DNA from: Pseudarthrobacter sp. fls2-241-R2A-127
Lineage (GTDB): Bacteria; Actinomycetota; Actinomycetes; Actinomycetales; Micrococcaceae
Reading direction: 5' to 3'
DNA: 64,000 bases
NCBI RefSeq assembly: GCF_030209355.1
Contig: NZ_JARVSF010000006.1
Span: 124,001 to 188,000 of the forward strand
Numbering within the stretch: position 1 is the first letter of the stretch; each line of letters begins with the position of its first letter. Positions 48,279 to 56,399 of this stretch are shown in pieces. A model generated the notes under the pieces. That model did not search any database. It saw nothing but the letters and a program-made list of their open reading frames with translations, and had not been told where the DNA came from. The position numbers and the translations under genes were made by a program.

Positions 48279-48908
48279 GTGACTTCCAACAGCATCTCTT
48301 CAGCACCTGCGACAGCGGACGATCTCGGCCCCGCGTACCTCGATTGCCCCACCGGGCTAGTGGAACATTTCTTCTCGGACGGCATCTTCCGCTGGTCTGA
48401 CGATTTGTACCGCATCTACGGCTACGAGCGTGGCGACGTCATCCCGTCGATGGAGATGGCCCTCGCCCACATCGAACCTGATGACAGGCCCAAGGTACAG
48501 GCGTTCTGGGAGCGCGTGGCCGCGTCCGGCGGACCGTCATCCATTTACGTCTCCATCCGGGACCGAAAGGACCGGCAGCACAAGCTGCTCTTTTCCGGCG
48601 ACTTCATCATGGAAGACGGCACGCCGGTCGGCGTCTGGGGCGTCGTGGTGGACCTGACCCAATCCATCCATTCAGACCGGCGTCAGCTGGCCACGGAGGC
48701 CGTCGCCGCTTCAGCGCGCAACCGGGCGGTCATTGAACAGGCGAAGGGCATCCTGATGGGCCGCACGGGCGTCAGCGCGGACGAGGCCTATGAGCTGATG
48801 AGCCAGCAAAGCCAGACCCAGAACAAGAAGGTCTATGCGATTGCGCATGAGATCGTGAAACGTGCCACGCGGCAGTCCACAGAACTGACCGCGCCGGCCG
48901 GCCCATGA
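48279..48908 (+). CDS. PAS-ANTAR domain protein (RNA-binding antiterminator type)
   Basis: A 209-residue protein. Residues about 25-130 form a PAS fold (GIFRWSDDLYRIYGYERGD...LAHIEPDDRPKV...GDFIMEDGTPVGVWGVVVDLT). Residues about 140-195 form an ANTAR domain (ARNRAVIEQAKGILMGRTGVSADEAYELMSQQSQ), which binds two-hairpin RNA targets to prevent termination. The start is GTG with no clear ribosome site. A TATATT at 48210-48215 could be its -10, giving a leader of about 57 bases. The signal sensed by the PAS domain and the RNA targets are not known. Confidence 0.82.
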   Translation: MTSNSISSAPATADDLGPAYLDCPTGLVEHFFSDGIFRWSDDLYRIYGYERGDVIPSMEMALAHIEPDDRPKVQAFWERVAASGGPSSIYVSIRDRKDRQHKLLFSGDFIMEDGTPVGVWGVVVDLTQSIHSDRRQLATEAVAASARNRAVIEQAKGILMGRTGVSADEAYELMSQQSQTQNKKVYAIAHEIVKRATRQSTELTAPAGP

Positions 48909-48941
48909 AATATCCCGGGACGGCCCGGTGTTGCCGCCGGT

Positions 48942-49583
48942 ATGACAACAATCGGAATCATCGGTGCAGGACATATTGGCAGCCAGGTTGCACGCAAGGC
49001 CGTGGAGCTGGGTTATGACGTGGTGATCAGCAACTCCCGCGGGCCCGAAACCCTCCAGGAACTGGTGGCCGAGCTCGGCCCGAAGGCCCGCGCGGCGACG
49101 CCGGCCGAAGCGGCAGCCGCGGGCGACTTTGCCGTGGTTACGGTGCCGTTGAAGAACTACAAGGACATTCCGGCCGAGCCACTGGCCGGCAAGATTGTCA
49201 TCGACACGAACAACTACTACTGGGAGCGGGACGGCAGGATTCCGGCCCTGGACAACGGCGAAACCACCACCTCGGGGATGCTGCAGGAACATCTTCCGCA
49301 GTCAAAGGTGGCCAAGGGCTTCAACCACATCATGGCCAAGGACATCACCACTGACGGGGCGCCTGCGGGCACGGAGAACCGCCGTGCCCTGGCCACCGCC
49401 AGCGACTCCCCGGAGGCCGCCGAACTGGTCACCCGCCTCTACGACGAGTTCGGTTTCGACACCGTCAACGTTGGCCCGCTCTCGGAAAGCTGGCGCGTGG
49501 AGCGTGACCGCCCGGCGTACGTGAAGCGGCAGACGGCCGCTGAGTTGACGGACAACCTGGCCAAGGCGCCGCGGACTCTCTGA
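48942..49583 (+). CDS. NADPH-dependent F420 reductase-like (NAD(P)-binding) protein
   Basis: A 213-residue Rossmann protein. GIIGAGHIGSQVARKAVELGYDVVISNSRGPE is the NADP-binding segment of the F420-oxidoreductase/ProC superfamily; TVPLKNYKDIPAEPLAGKIVIDTNNYYWERDG follows. It is probably an NADP-dependent reductase, with F420 use unproven. It is monocistronic and followed by a very strong terminator. Confidence 0.78.
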   Translation: MTTIGIIGAGHIGSQVARKAVELGYDVVISNSRGPETLQELVAELGPKARAATPAEAAAAGDFAVVTVPLKNYKDIPAEPLAGKIVIDTNNYYWERDGRIPALDNGETTTSGMLQEHLPQSKVAKGFNHIMAKDITTDGAPAGTENRRALATASDSPEAAELVTRLYDEFGFDTVNVGPLSESWRVERDRPAYVKRQTAAELTDNLAKAPRTL

Positions 49584-49605
49584 CCAGGCAGCAAAGGGCT
49601 TTCAC

Positions 49606-49647
49606 CACACCACTGGCCGGCAGGTCGTCCTGCCGGCCAGTGGTGTG
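49606..49647 (+). terminator. Very strong hairpin terminator
   Basis: Perfect 19-bp stem (arms 49606-49624 and 49629-49647) with the loop TCGT, starting 23 bases after the stop at 49583. Confidence 0.9.
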
Positions 49648-49753
49648 TCCGGTGGCGGCCGCAGGGTCCTCGATGAGGACCCTGCCGGGCCGAAAGGGAC
49701 GAGGGCGGCGGCAATGAAAGCCGCCGCGAAGGCAAGCGGGTACCTAATCTGCT

Positions 49754-49759
49754 TACAAT
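49754..49759 (+). promoter_or_regulatory. Probable -10 of the small lipoprotein gene
   Basis: TACAAT is 30 bases before the ATG at 49789. No good -35 is visible. Confidence 0.4.
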
Positions 49760-49788
49760 CGAAACCTCTGACCACTACCGAGGGACCC

Positions 49789-50142
49789 ATGAAGAAATTC
49801 GCCACAGCCCTGTTTGCCGCCGGCCTCGTTGCCTCCGCCACGGCCTGCTCCGCCCCGCACCAACTGACCACCGCTGAAACCTGTGAGCGGATCCAGGCTG
49901 TTGTGTCGAACCCCGCCAACAATGCCGGCAAGACGGGCATGAACAACCTCGCCAACCAGATCCGCCCCATCCACGCCGTTGCGTCGGACGACCTCAAGCC
50001 CGCCCTCGCCTCGATCCTTGCGTACACGGATGAGCAGGCCAAGGAGAACCCGGACAAGGACAAGCTCGCCGATCTCCAGTCCGGCTACCAGGAAGCCGGC
50101 AGCACTTACAGCAAGCTCTGCGGCCAGGCCGGCGGCCAGTAG
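49789..50142 (+). CDS. Small secreted lipoprotein of unknown function
   Basis: A 117-residue protein with a classical lipoprotein signal (MKKFATALFAAGLVASATAC; lipidated C20). The mature part is helical and hydrophilic (TAETCERIQAVV...LASILAYTDEQAKENPDKDKLADLQSGY), with two further Cys that could form a disulfide. GAGGGA precedes the ATG; the longer open frame to 49645 would run through the terminator. I do not recognise a family. Confidence 0.72.
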   Translation: MKKFATALFAAGLVASATACSAPHQLTTAETCERIQAVVSNPANNAGKTGMNNLANQIRPIHAVASDDLKPALASILAYTDEQAKENPDKDKLADLQSGYQEAGSTYSKLCGQAGGQ

Positions 50143-50183
50143 TCAGCTGCCGCAGCCCGGGCGTCCAGTTCGTCCGGGCTGCG

Positions 50184-51116
50184 TCAGAGCGTGGCCGGGT
50201 CCGTATTGGCGCCGCAGAGGATGACGACCACCCGTTCGTCCCCTGCGGGTACGTATGCTCCGGCGGCCAACGCAGCGTAGGCCGCTGCCGCGCCGTGCTC
50301 CACCACCATCCTGTAGTCGTTCCAGAGTGCCGAGCGCGCGGCAATGATGTCCGCGTCGCTGACCAGGACGCTTTCGACGCCGCAGCGGACCGCCACGGAA
50401 TAGCCGATGTCACCGATCCGGCGGGCACCCAGGGAGTCCGCCGCGACGCCGGACACCGCCACATCCACCGGCCCACCCGCTGCCAGGGCAGCGTGCAAGG
50501 TGGGTGCGGTTGCCGGTTCCACGGCCACCACCTTGGCGTGGCCTTCGACGGCGGCGGCCACGCCCGCCATCAGCCCGCCGCCACCCACAGCTACCAGGAC
50601 GGTATCCACGTCCGGCACCTGCTCCAGCAGTTCGGTGCCCACGGTCCCGGCACCGGCGGCGATTTCCGGCTGGTCGTAGGCGTGGCAGTAGACGGCGCCG
50701 GTTTCTTCCGCATGTGCCACCGCGGCCTCGTAGGCTGCAGCATATTCGGCCCCGCCCTGGACCACCGTGGCGCCGATGGCCATCAGTTTGGCCACTTTGA
50801 CGGCGGGCGCGGCTTCAGGAACAAACACCGTAGCGGGCACGCCAAGCTGACTGGCTGCATACGCGTTAGCCAGCCCGGCGTTCCCGCCTGACGCCACCAC
50901 TATGCCCACGCCGGCCCGCAGTTCCCCGCGCTCCTTGGCGGCGAGGATGCGGTTCAGCCCGCCCCGGGCCTTGAACGTGCCCGTGTGCTGCATGAATTCG
51001 CATTTGAACCATACGGAGCCGGGGTAGGCATTTGTGTCCGCCGCCATGACGGGCGTCCTGCGGATGAGGCCTGCCGTGCGGCGCGCGGCCTGGTCAATAT
51101 CGGCGCGGTTTATCAT
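50184..51116 (-). CDS. Threonine/serine dehydratase-like PLP enzyme
   Basis: A 310-residue fold-type II PLP enzyme. The Schiff-base lysine is K49 in HTGTFKARGGLN; SGGNAGLANAYAA binds substrate/PLP ring, and the glycine loop VAVGGGGLMAG binds the phosphate. No ACT domain is present, so it is a catabolic or serine/threonine ammonia-lyase type. SGGNAG in place of the usual S-x-GNHAQ (or SSGNxxQ) segment suggests altered specificity. The ATG at 51116 follows the stop of the 87-residue gene by one base, hence coupling; a frame to 51149 would overlap that gene. Confidence 0.83.
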   Translation of the reverse strand: MINRADIDQAARRTAGLIRRTPVMAADTNAYPGSVWFKCEFMQHTGTFKARGGLNRILAAKERGELRAGVGIVVASGGNAGLANAYAASQLGVPATVFVPEAAPAVKVAKLMAIGATVVQGGAEYAAAYEAAVAHAEETGAVYCHAYDQPEIAAGAGTVGTELLEQVPDVDTVLVAVGGGGLMAGVAAAVEGHAKVVAVEPATAPTLHAALAAGGPVDVAVSGVAADSLGARRIGDIGYSVAVRCGVESVLVSDADIIAARSALWNDYRMVVEHGAAAAYAALAAGAYVPAGDERVVVILCGANTDPATL

Positions 51117-51117
51117 C

Positions 51118-51381
51118 TCAGACTTCGTCGTCCCAGGTGCCCGGGTCATTCAGCGCCTCTTCCGGCGCGCCTTCCCGGGACGCTTCTTCGCCGCCCACGT
51201 AGGATGCGGGCACGGTTCCAGCTGCCTGGGCCTGCTGTTCCTCACGGATGTTCGCTGCGCCGGGCTGTTCCGGATGCTGTCCCGACTGGGGCGCCTGCGG
51301 GGCCAGTTCCTTCGCCGTGTCGGGGTCCCCCGGCCCCCGGAGGTCTGCATTGTTCTGGGGGTCATCGCTGGAACCCGTCAT
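51118..51381 (-). CDS. Small acidic disordered hypothetical protein
   Basis: An 87-residue protein, rich in Glu, Asp, Pro, Gln and Gly with no hydrophobic core, so probably unstructured. AAAGGCAGGACC precedes the ATG at 51381, and the stop is one base from the dehydratase start, which supports a real, coupled gene. The open frame to 51588 has an unrelated N-terminus. No family recognised. Confidence 0.55.
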   Translation of the reverse strand: MTGSSDDPQNNADLRGPGDPDTAKELAPQAPQSGQHPEQPGAANIREEQQAQAAGTVPASYVGGEEASREGAPEEALNDPGTWDDEV

Positions 51382-51646
51382 GGTCCTGCCTTTCACCTGG
51401 GACTGTTTGTCCGGGCGGGGAAGCGCCTGCCCGGCCTCCAGCCTATGGGCTTTACCGCACCGGGCCAGGAAAACCACGGGCAGTTTTGCCTTCCGGCGCC
51501 CCGGAAACCCCCGAGGGCGCACGCGCACACTTCCACCCGGCGTCGTATCCTGCTTGGACGGTGGCCGGCGTGGCCATCCCGGGCGCACTTGCCCTCGTTC
51601 TCCGCGGCATGTTCAACCAGGCGGCCGCCCGAGCCCGGAGCCGACC
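51382..51646. other. Divergent intergenic region, no clear elements
   Basis: About 265 bp between the divergent small-protein gene and the MatC-like gene. It should hold both promoters, but I find no convincing hexamers or palindrome. Confidence 0.4.
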
Positions 51647-52903
51647 ATGACCGTCGTGCAGATCATTCCGCTGGCAGTCCTCGTGGCGATGTTCGTCATC
51701 GCCACAAGGTGGCCCCTCAACATCGGCGTGATGGCGCTGGTAGCCTCCTTCGGCGTCGGCTACTTCATGCTGGGGATGTCCGACCAGCAGATCCTGGCAG
51801 AGTTTCCCGCCAGCATTGTGCTGACCATCATCGGCGTAACCTACTTCTTCAGCATGGCGCAGCGGAACGGCACCATCGGCATCCTGGTCAAGGCCTGCGT
51901 GCGAATGGTCCGCGGAAGGACGCTGCTGCTGCCTTGGGTATTCTTCCTGGCCGCTGCGGCCCTGACCTCGCTGGGCACGTTTTCCCCTGCCGCGATCGCG
52001 CTGCTGGCTCCCGCGGCCCTTGGGTTCGCGTACGAATCCCGGCTGCACCCCGTGGCCATGGGTGCGTTCATTATCAACGGCGCCCACGCCGGCGGTTTCT
52101 CCCCGCTCTCGGTGGCCGGGGTGTTGGTCCATGACATCGCCTTGCGGAACCATTTCCCCATCTCCCAGGGCGGCCTGTTCGCCGCGAGCTTCGCCCTGAA
52201 CCTGATCCTCTCGGCGCTGACCCTCCTCCTGTTCGCCCTCACCGGCAGGCTCCGGGACGGCGCGGGCGGCCAGCACACGGACGTCGATATGCCGTCCACC
52301 GAACGGCCCCATGGCGAGCAGATCCTGACGCTGGCCCTGATCGCCGCGATGCTCGTGTGCACCCTCGGTTTCCATCTGCCGATCGGGTTCGTGGCCCTCT
52401 CCGCCGGCCTTTTGCTTGCCTTCGTCAACATCAAGGAACACAGGACCTTCATTGGCGGCATCTCCTGGTCCACGGTCCTGCTGGTGGCCGGCATGATCAC
52501 CTACGTCTCCCTGCTGCAGCACGTAGGCGTGATCGACACCCTGGCCATGCAGGCCCTGGCCCTGGGTGCTCCGCTGCTGATCGCACTGGTCCTCTGCTAC
52601 GTCATCGGCGTTGGCTCGGCCTTCGCTTCCTCCACCGCGCTGCTGACAGCGTTCATCCCGATGGCCGGCCCCCTGCTCGCCACGAGCTCGCTCAGCGCCT
52701 CCGGAACTGTGGCCGCGCTGTCGGTCGCAGCCACCGTCGTCGACGTCTCCCCTTTCTCCACGGACGGCGCCCTGGTGGTGGCCAATGCCCGCGAGGACGA
52801 CAGGCAACGGGTTTACCGGCAGCTGATGTTCTATGCAGGCGGCGTGGTGCTGGTGGCTCCGGCGTTGGCTTGGGCACTGCTGGTAGCTACCGGCATCATG
52901 TAG
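51647..52903 (+). CDS. SLC13/MatC-like dicarboxylate (malonate-type) carrier
   Basis: A 418-residue membrane protein with about eleven TM segments. The first 150 residues (QIIPLAVLVAMFVIATRWPLNIGVMALVASFGVG...) match the MatC N-terminal domain of dicarboxylate carriers, and two Ser/Thr-rich re-entrant motifs (ALTSLGTFSPAAIALLAPAALG and GSAFASSTALLTAFIPMAGPLL) suit ion-transporter-superfamily members. Likely substrates are malonate or C4-dicarboxylates. GGAG precedes the ATG. It stands just upstream of dctA on the same strand with separate regulatory sequences between. Confidence 0.78.
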   Translation: MTVVQIIPLAVLVAMFVIATRWPLNIGVMALVASFGVGYFMLGMSDQQILAEFPASIVLTIIGVTYFFSMAQRNGTIGILVKACVRMVRGRTLLLPWVFFLAAAALTSLGTFSPAAIALLAPAALGFAYESRLHPVAMGAFIINGAHAGGFSPLSVAGVLVHDIALRNHFPISQGGLFAASFALNLILSALTLLLFALTGRLRDGAGGQHTDVDMPSTERPHGEQILTLALIAAMLVCTLGFHLPIGFVALSAGLLLAFVNIKEHRTFIGGISWSTVLLVAGMITYVSLLQHVGVIDTLAMQALALGAPLLIALVLCYVIGVGSAFASSTALLTAFIPMAGPLLATSSLSASGTVAALSVAATVVDVSPFSTDGALVVANAREDDRQRVYRQLMFYAGGVVLVAPALAWALLVATGIM

Positions 52904-52928
52904 CGGCGGTCACAAAGCGTGATTAGGG

Positions 52929-52964
52929 TTCCACAATGTGGAAATCAGTTTTCCTCTTGCGGAA
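52929..52964 (+). promoter_or_regulatory. Candidate operator pair upstream of dctA
   Basis: TTCCACA-A-TGTGGAA (52929-52943) is a near-perfect palindrome. A related imperfect site TTCCTCTTGCGGAA (52951-52964) follows. The form resembles operators of IclR-type regulators. No such gene is in the window. Confidence 0.5.
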
Positions 52965-53034
52965 TAAGTGTGATGAGGATTACTTTGGAAACAGCCCCGC
53001 AAACGGGTTGTTCCCAATTGATAGGCAAAGGTCA

Positions 53035-54522
53035 ATGAAGATCCCAAACCCTGAGGCACTGAAGGCGAGTTCGGTGCCCGCGAAGAGGAAGCCACTGTAC
53101 AAGTCGCTCTTCTTCCAGATTCTGATCGCCGTCGTGGCAGGTGTACTCATCGGGCATTTCTGGCCCGACCTCGGTTCCCAACTGAGGCCGCTTGGAGATG
53201 GCTTCATCAAACTCATCAAGATGATCATCGCGCCGCTGATCTTCCTGGTGATTGTTACCGGAATTTCAGCCGTAGGCGACGTCAAGGCGGTTGGAAGGGT
53301 TGGGGTCAAGGCCCTGCTCTACTTCACGGCAGCCACGCTGTTCGCCCTGGTCTTTGGACTGATCATCGGAAACATCGTCCAGCCGGGCGCCGGCCTGAAC
53401 ATCGACCCCTCAACACTGTCCCAGGCGGACCTGGACGCAAAGACCGGCACAGCGCCACCCAAGGATGCTGCTTCCTTCATCCTCGACATCATTCCGGCCA
53501 GCGTCATCGGCGCATTTGCCAGCAACAGCCTCCTGCAGGTCCTGTTCTTCTCCGTCTTCTTCGGCGCTGCAATCGTCGTCATCGGACGCGAGAAGTGCCT
53601 GCCGGTCATCAACGTCATGGAAACGGTCCTGGAACTGATCTTCAAGATCATGGCCTGGATCATGAAGGTGGCACCGCTTGGCGCGTTCGGGGCCATGGCG
53701 TTCATCATCGGCCAGTACGGGCTGGATACCCTGAGCACCTACGCGGTCCTGATCGCTGCCTGCTACGGCGCCGCGGTGATCTTCATCGGCCTGCTCTTCG
53801 TGGTGGCCTGGAGTTTTGCCCGGGTGCCGCTCTGGCAGTTCCTGAAGTACACCCGGGAGGAGTTCCTGCTGGCCCTGGGCACGGCATCCACCGAAGCGGT
53901 GATGCCCCGGATCATGACCAAACTGACCAATGCCGGCTGCTCCCGGGCCACCACCGGTCTGGTGGTCCCCACGGGCTACTCCTTCAACCTGGACGGCGCA
54001 GCCATCTACCTCTCCATCTCGCTGCTGTTCCTGGCGCAGGCTTTCGGCCACCACCTTGACCTGGGCCAGCAGCTGGCAGCCCTCGGCGTGCTGCTGCTGA
54101 CCTCCAAGGGCATGGCAGGGGTCCCGGGATCGTCGTTCCTGGCCTTGTCGGCCACGGCCGCAGCGCTCGGCATCTTCCCGGTGGCCGGCGTCGCGCTCCT
54201 CCTGGGCGCAGACCGGCTCATGGACTCGATGCGGGTGGTGGTCAACCTGCTGGGCAACTGCGTGGCCACCTTCGTGGTGTCCAAGTGGGAGGGGCAGTTC
54301 GACCACAGCGTCATGGTGCGGGCCTTCAAGGGGGAAATTACCAACCACGACTCCGCCATCCTGCTCGGAAAAGAAGAGGACTTCGAAGGCCAGGAGCTGC
54401 AGCGCCTGACCGAAGGCCAGGATCCTTCGCCGAAGTTCCGCGGGGCACCCACCCGCGATGTCATTCCGGAGCTCCCGACAGACGGGAGTGCCCGCGTAGG
54501 GTTCGGCAGCAAGACGCAGTAG
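53035..54522 (+). CDS. dctA: C4-dicarboxylate:cation symporter DctA
   Basis: A 495-residue DAACS-family carrier, import of succinate, fumarate or malate with protons/Na+. Visible features: FFQILIAVVAGVLIGHFWPDLGSQLRPLGDGFIKLIKMIIAPLIF, the serine-rich ALGTASTEAVMPRIM re-entrant loop, GYSFNLDGAAIYLSI, and the SKGMAGVPGSSF loop. The C-terminus extends about 60 hydrophilic residues past the membrane core. The ATG at 53035 follows AAAGG; the longer frame would read through the palindrome. A strong terminator follows. A near-identical paralogue starts at the right edge (62901-64000). Confidence 0.93.
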   Translation: MKIPNPEALKASSVPAKRKPLYKSLFFQILIAVVAGVLIGHFWPDLGSQLRPLGDGFIKLIKMIIAPLIFLVIVTGISAVGDVKAVGRVGVKALLYFTAATLFALVFGLIIGNIVQPGAGLNIDPSTLSQADLDAKTGTAPPKDAASFILDIIPASVIGAFASNSLLQVLFFSVFFGAAIVVIGREKCLPVINVMETVLELIFKIMAWIMKVAPLGAFGAMAFIIGQYGLDTLSTYAVLIAACYGAAVIFIGLLFVVAWSFARVPLWQFLKYTREEFLLALGTASTEAVMPRIMTKLTNAGCSRATTGLVVPTGYSFNLDGAAIYLSISLLFLAQAFGHHLDLGQQLAALGVLLLTSKGMAGVPGSSFLALSATAAALGIFPVAGVALLLGADRLMDSMRVVVNLLGNCVATFVVSKWEGQFDHSVMVRAFKGEITNHDSAILLGKEEDFEGQELQRLTEGQDPSPKFRGAPTRDVIPELPTDGSARVGFGSKTQ

Positions 54523-54551
54523 GCAGCCCGCGCGGCAAGCAGGTGCAATGA

Positions 54552-54585
54552 GGGCGGCCCAGGACAGAAATGTCCTGGGCCGCCC
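54552..54585 (+). terminator. Strong terminator after dctA
   Basis: Perfect 15-bp stem (GGGCGGCCCAGGACA and complement) closed by a GAAA tetraloop and followed by CTCGTTTT. Confidence 0.93.
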
Positions 54586-54665
54586 CTCGTTTTGGCTTTC
54601 GCCGGCATGGCGCGGCTGCCGTCCGCCCGCCGCTGCCACATGGTTACCCGGACAGCTTCTTATGG

Positions 54666-54692
54666 AATAATCCGAAGAAGTGGTCCTAACCG
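54666..54692 (+). promoter_or_regulatory. -10 and DRE-like operator of the GlcNAc regulator gene
   Basis: AATAAT (54666-54671) is a good -10 and TTACCC (54644-54649) a weak -35 at 16 bp. TGGTCCTAACCG (54681-54692) lies just after the predicted start. It resembles the DasR/NagR element TGGT-N4-ACCA and shares 11 of 13 bases with the site at 56326. Confidence 0.5.
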
Positions 54693-54719
54693 GACCGCTC
54701 CAGACTAAGGAGGGGCTGG

Positions 54720-55472
54720 ATGTCCGCCACACCAGGCACCACGGCGCAGGCGGCCAACGCGCCCATCAACAACTCACAGATCCCCAAGCATGAGCAGCTC
54801 CGGCTCATCATCCTCAAACTCGCCAAGGAGGAGCTGGAGCCCGGCGCCCGGCTTCCCAGCGAGCGGACGCTCATGGACTCCTACGGCGTCAGCCGGATCA
54901 CCGTGCGCGCCGCGATCGGCCGCCTGGTCAACGAAGGGCACCTGGTGCGGGTCCCGGCCAAGGGGACGTTCGTGGCGGACTCCCCCGTCCAGTCCACCCT
55001 GCACCTTGCCTCGTTCACGCAGGAGATGGAGGCGATGGGCCACGTCCCCAGCACGGTGGTCCTGGTGGCCGAACAAGTGGCAGCCCCCGACGAAACGGCA
55101 ACCGCGCTCAGCCTCACTCCCGGCGCGGAGGCATTCCACCTGAAACGGCTCCGTCTGGCGGACGGCAGGCCGGTCAGCGTGGATGATGCCTGGTACAACC
55201 CCCAGCATGCGCCCGGGCTGTTGGGGATCGATCTCACCGGTTCCGTCTACAAGGCACTCGCTGCGCAGTTCGGCCACCAGATCGACCGGGCCCGCCAAAG
55301 CGTCCGGTCCGAGGGCGCCCCGGCCGACGTCGGGGCGCTCCTCGGCACGGGAACCGGAGCTCCGGTGCTTGCGTTTGACCGCGTGTCCTATTCGGGCACC
55401 CTGGCCATCGAGCATTCACGCTCGTGGTACCGGTCGGACCGCTACTCCCTCACCATGGAAGTCCGCCTGTAA
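54720..55472 (+). CDS. GntR/HutC-family regulator (UTRA domain), DasR/NagR-like
   Basis: A 250-residue regulator: winged HTH (PSERTLMDSYGVSRITVRAAIGRLVNEGHLVRVPAKGTFV, about 45-85) and a UTRA effector domain (SFTQEMEAMGHVPSTVV...FDRVSYSGTLAIEHSRSWYRSDRY). Relatives bind GlcN-6-P or GlcNAc-6-P and repress GlcNAc genes. AAGGAGGGGC precedes the ATG. It is convergent with the PTS EIIA gene and next to all nag genes, so control of this locus is very likely. Confidence 0.88.
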   Translation: MSATPGTTAQAANAPINNSQIPKHEQLRLIILKLAKEELEPGARLPSERTLMDSYGVSRITVRAAIGRLVNEGHLVRVPAKGTFVADSPVQSTLHLASFTQEMEAMGHVPSTVVLVAEQVAAPDETATALSLTPGAEAFHLKRLRLADGRPVSVDDAWYNPQHAPGLLGIDLTGSVYKALAAQFGHQIDRARQSVRSEGAPADVGALLGTGTGAPVLAFDRVSYSGTLAIEHSRSWYRSDRYSLTMEVRL

Positions 55473-55478
55473 AGCAGC

Positions 55479-55937
55479 TCAGCCGAGCGTAAACAGCAGT
55501 TCGCCGGCGCCCACGGTGCCGGCCTGCACAAGGGTGGCAGTGTCCGGTTTGGTATCCAGCACGACGACGGGGCTCACCATTGAGTAGCCCGCGGCCAGGG
55601 CCGCGGTGGGATCCACGTGCATGACCCGCTCGCCGGCCTGGACCACGTCCCCTTGGGCCACCAGCACCTTGAAGCCTTCGCCCTTGAGCTTGACGGTATC
55701 GATGCCCACATGCGTCAGGACGCCACGGCCCGATGCTTCAACCACCACGAAGGCGTGCGGCAGCATCTTGACCACTTTCCCCGCAACGGGGGACACGACG
55801 TCGAACGCCACCCCGGCGGGCGGCTCCACTGCCGCGCCGGAACCCACCATCTGACCTGCGAAGACAGGGTCCGGAACATCCGCGAGCGGAACTACCGACC
55901 CGCCGATCGGGGCGTTAACGGGCAAGGACGGCGCCAC
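55479..55937 (-). CDS. PTS EIIA component, glucose/GlcNAc type
   Basis: A 152-residue EIIA(Glc)-family protein, separate from EIIB and EIIC. The phosphorylated histidine is H76 in GVLTHVGIDTVKLKGEGF; the second active-site His is H61. It passes phosphate from HPr to EIIB. The GTG start shares its G with the stop of the EIIB gene (TAGTG), so the two are tightly coupled. It is convergent with the GntR gene. Confidence 0.9.
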   Translation of the reverse strand: MAPSLPVNAPIGGSVVPLADVPDPVFAGQMVGSGAAVEPPAGVAFDVVSPVAGKVVKMLPHAFVVVEASGRGVLTHVGIDTVKLKGEGFKVLVAQGDVVQAGERVMHVDPTAALAAGYSMVSPVVVLDTKPDTATLVQAGTVGAGELLFTLG

Positions 55938-56167
55938 TAGAGGAGGTCCTCGATGTCTTCGGCGAGCGTGTCCGCTTCGGGGCCAACAATGACCTGCACG
56001 GCGGTGCCGGCGGTCAGGACGCCGTGGGCTCCCGCAGCCTTGAGCGAGGCCTCGCTGACCAGCGAGGAGTCCTTCACCTCGGTGCGCAGCCGCGTGATGC
56101 ACGCTTCCACTTCCACGATGTTGCCGGCTCCGCCCAGGCCTTCGATGATCTTTTCTGCTTTGGACAT
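55937..56167 (-). CDS. PTS EIIB component, glucose/GlcNAc type
   Basis: A 76-residue EIIB domain with the phospho-acceptor C23 in VEVEACITRLRTEV. It carries the phosphate from EIIA to the incoming sugar at EIIC. The MSKAEKII start at 56167 is chosen; a frame to 56203 is an extension into the leader. It diverges from the EIIC gene, so the PTS is split over two divergent transcripts. Confidence 0.9.
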   Translation of the reverse strand: MSKAEKIIEGLGGAGNIVEVEACITRLRTEVKDSSLVSEASLKAAGAHGVLTAGTAVQVIVGPEADTLAEDIEDLL

Positions 56168-56291
56168 GGCTGCCCTTTCTGACGGTGCCCGTACGGAGCA
56201 CATCTTCCAACACCTGGGCCGGCGGCCCCGGTACGACCAATGATGGCTTCATTTGCCACGGGCGGCCCGTCCTGGAGGGAATTTTCCTTCC

Positions 56292-56338
56292 TTGACACCG
56301 GACCGTGGGATGAATCACACTGAACTGGTCATAACCAG
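56292..56338 (+). promoter_or_regulatory. Promoter and DRE-like operator of the PTS EIIC gene
   Basis: TTGACA (56292-56297) is a perfect -35, with CACACT (56316-56321) as a poor -10 at 18 bp. CTGGT-CATA-ACCAG (56325-56338) is a perfect inverted repeat of the DasR/NagR type and covers the predicted start. It also lies between the divergent EIIB and EIIC genes. Confidence 0.62.
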
Positions 56339-56399
56339 ACAGTACCGGCTGGAACCCATTCTTCACAAGCCCCCATCCGAACCCCGCAGAGGTGCAACC

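Noticed and set aside
51452..52807. 451-residue open frame antisense to the MatC-like carrier
   Set aside because: Asp/Gln/Gly/His-rich composition typical of a reverse-strand shadow; the sense frame has clear membrane segments and family motifs.
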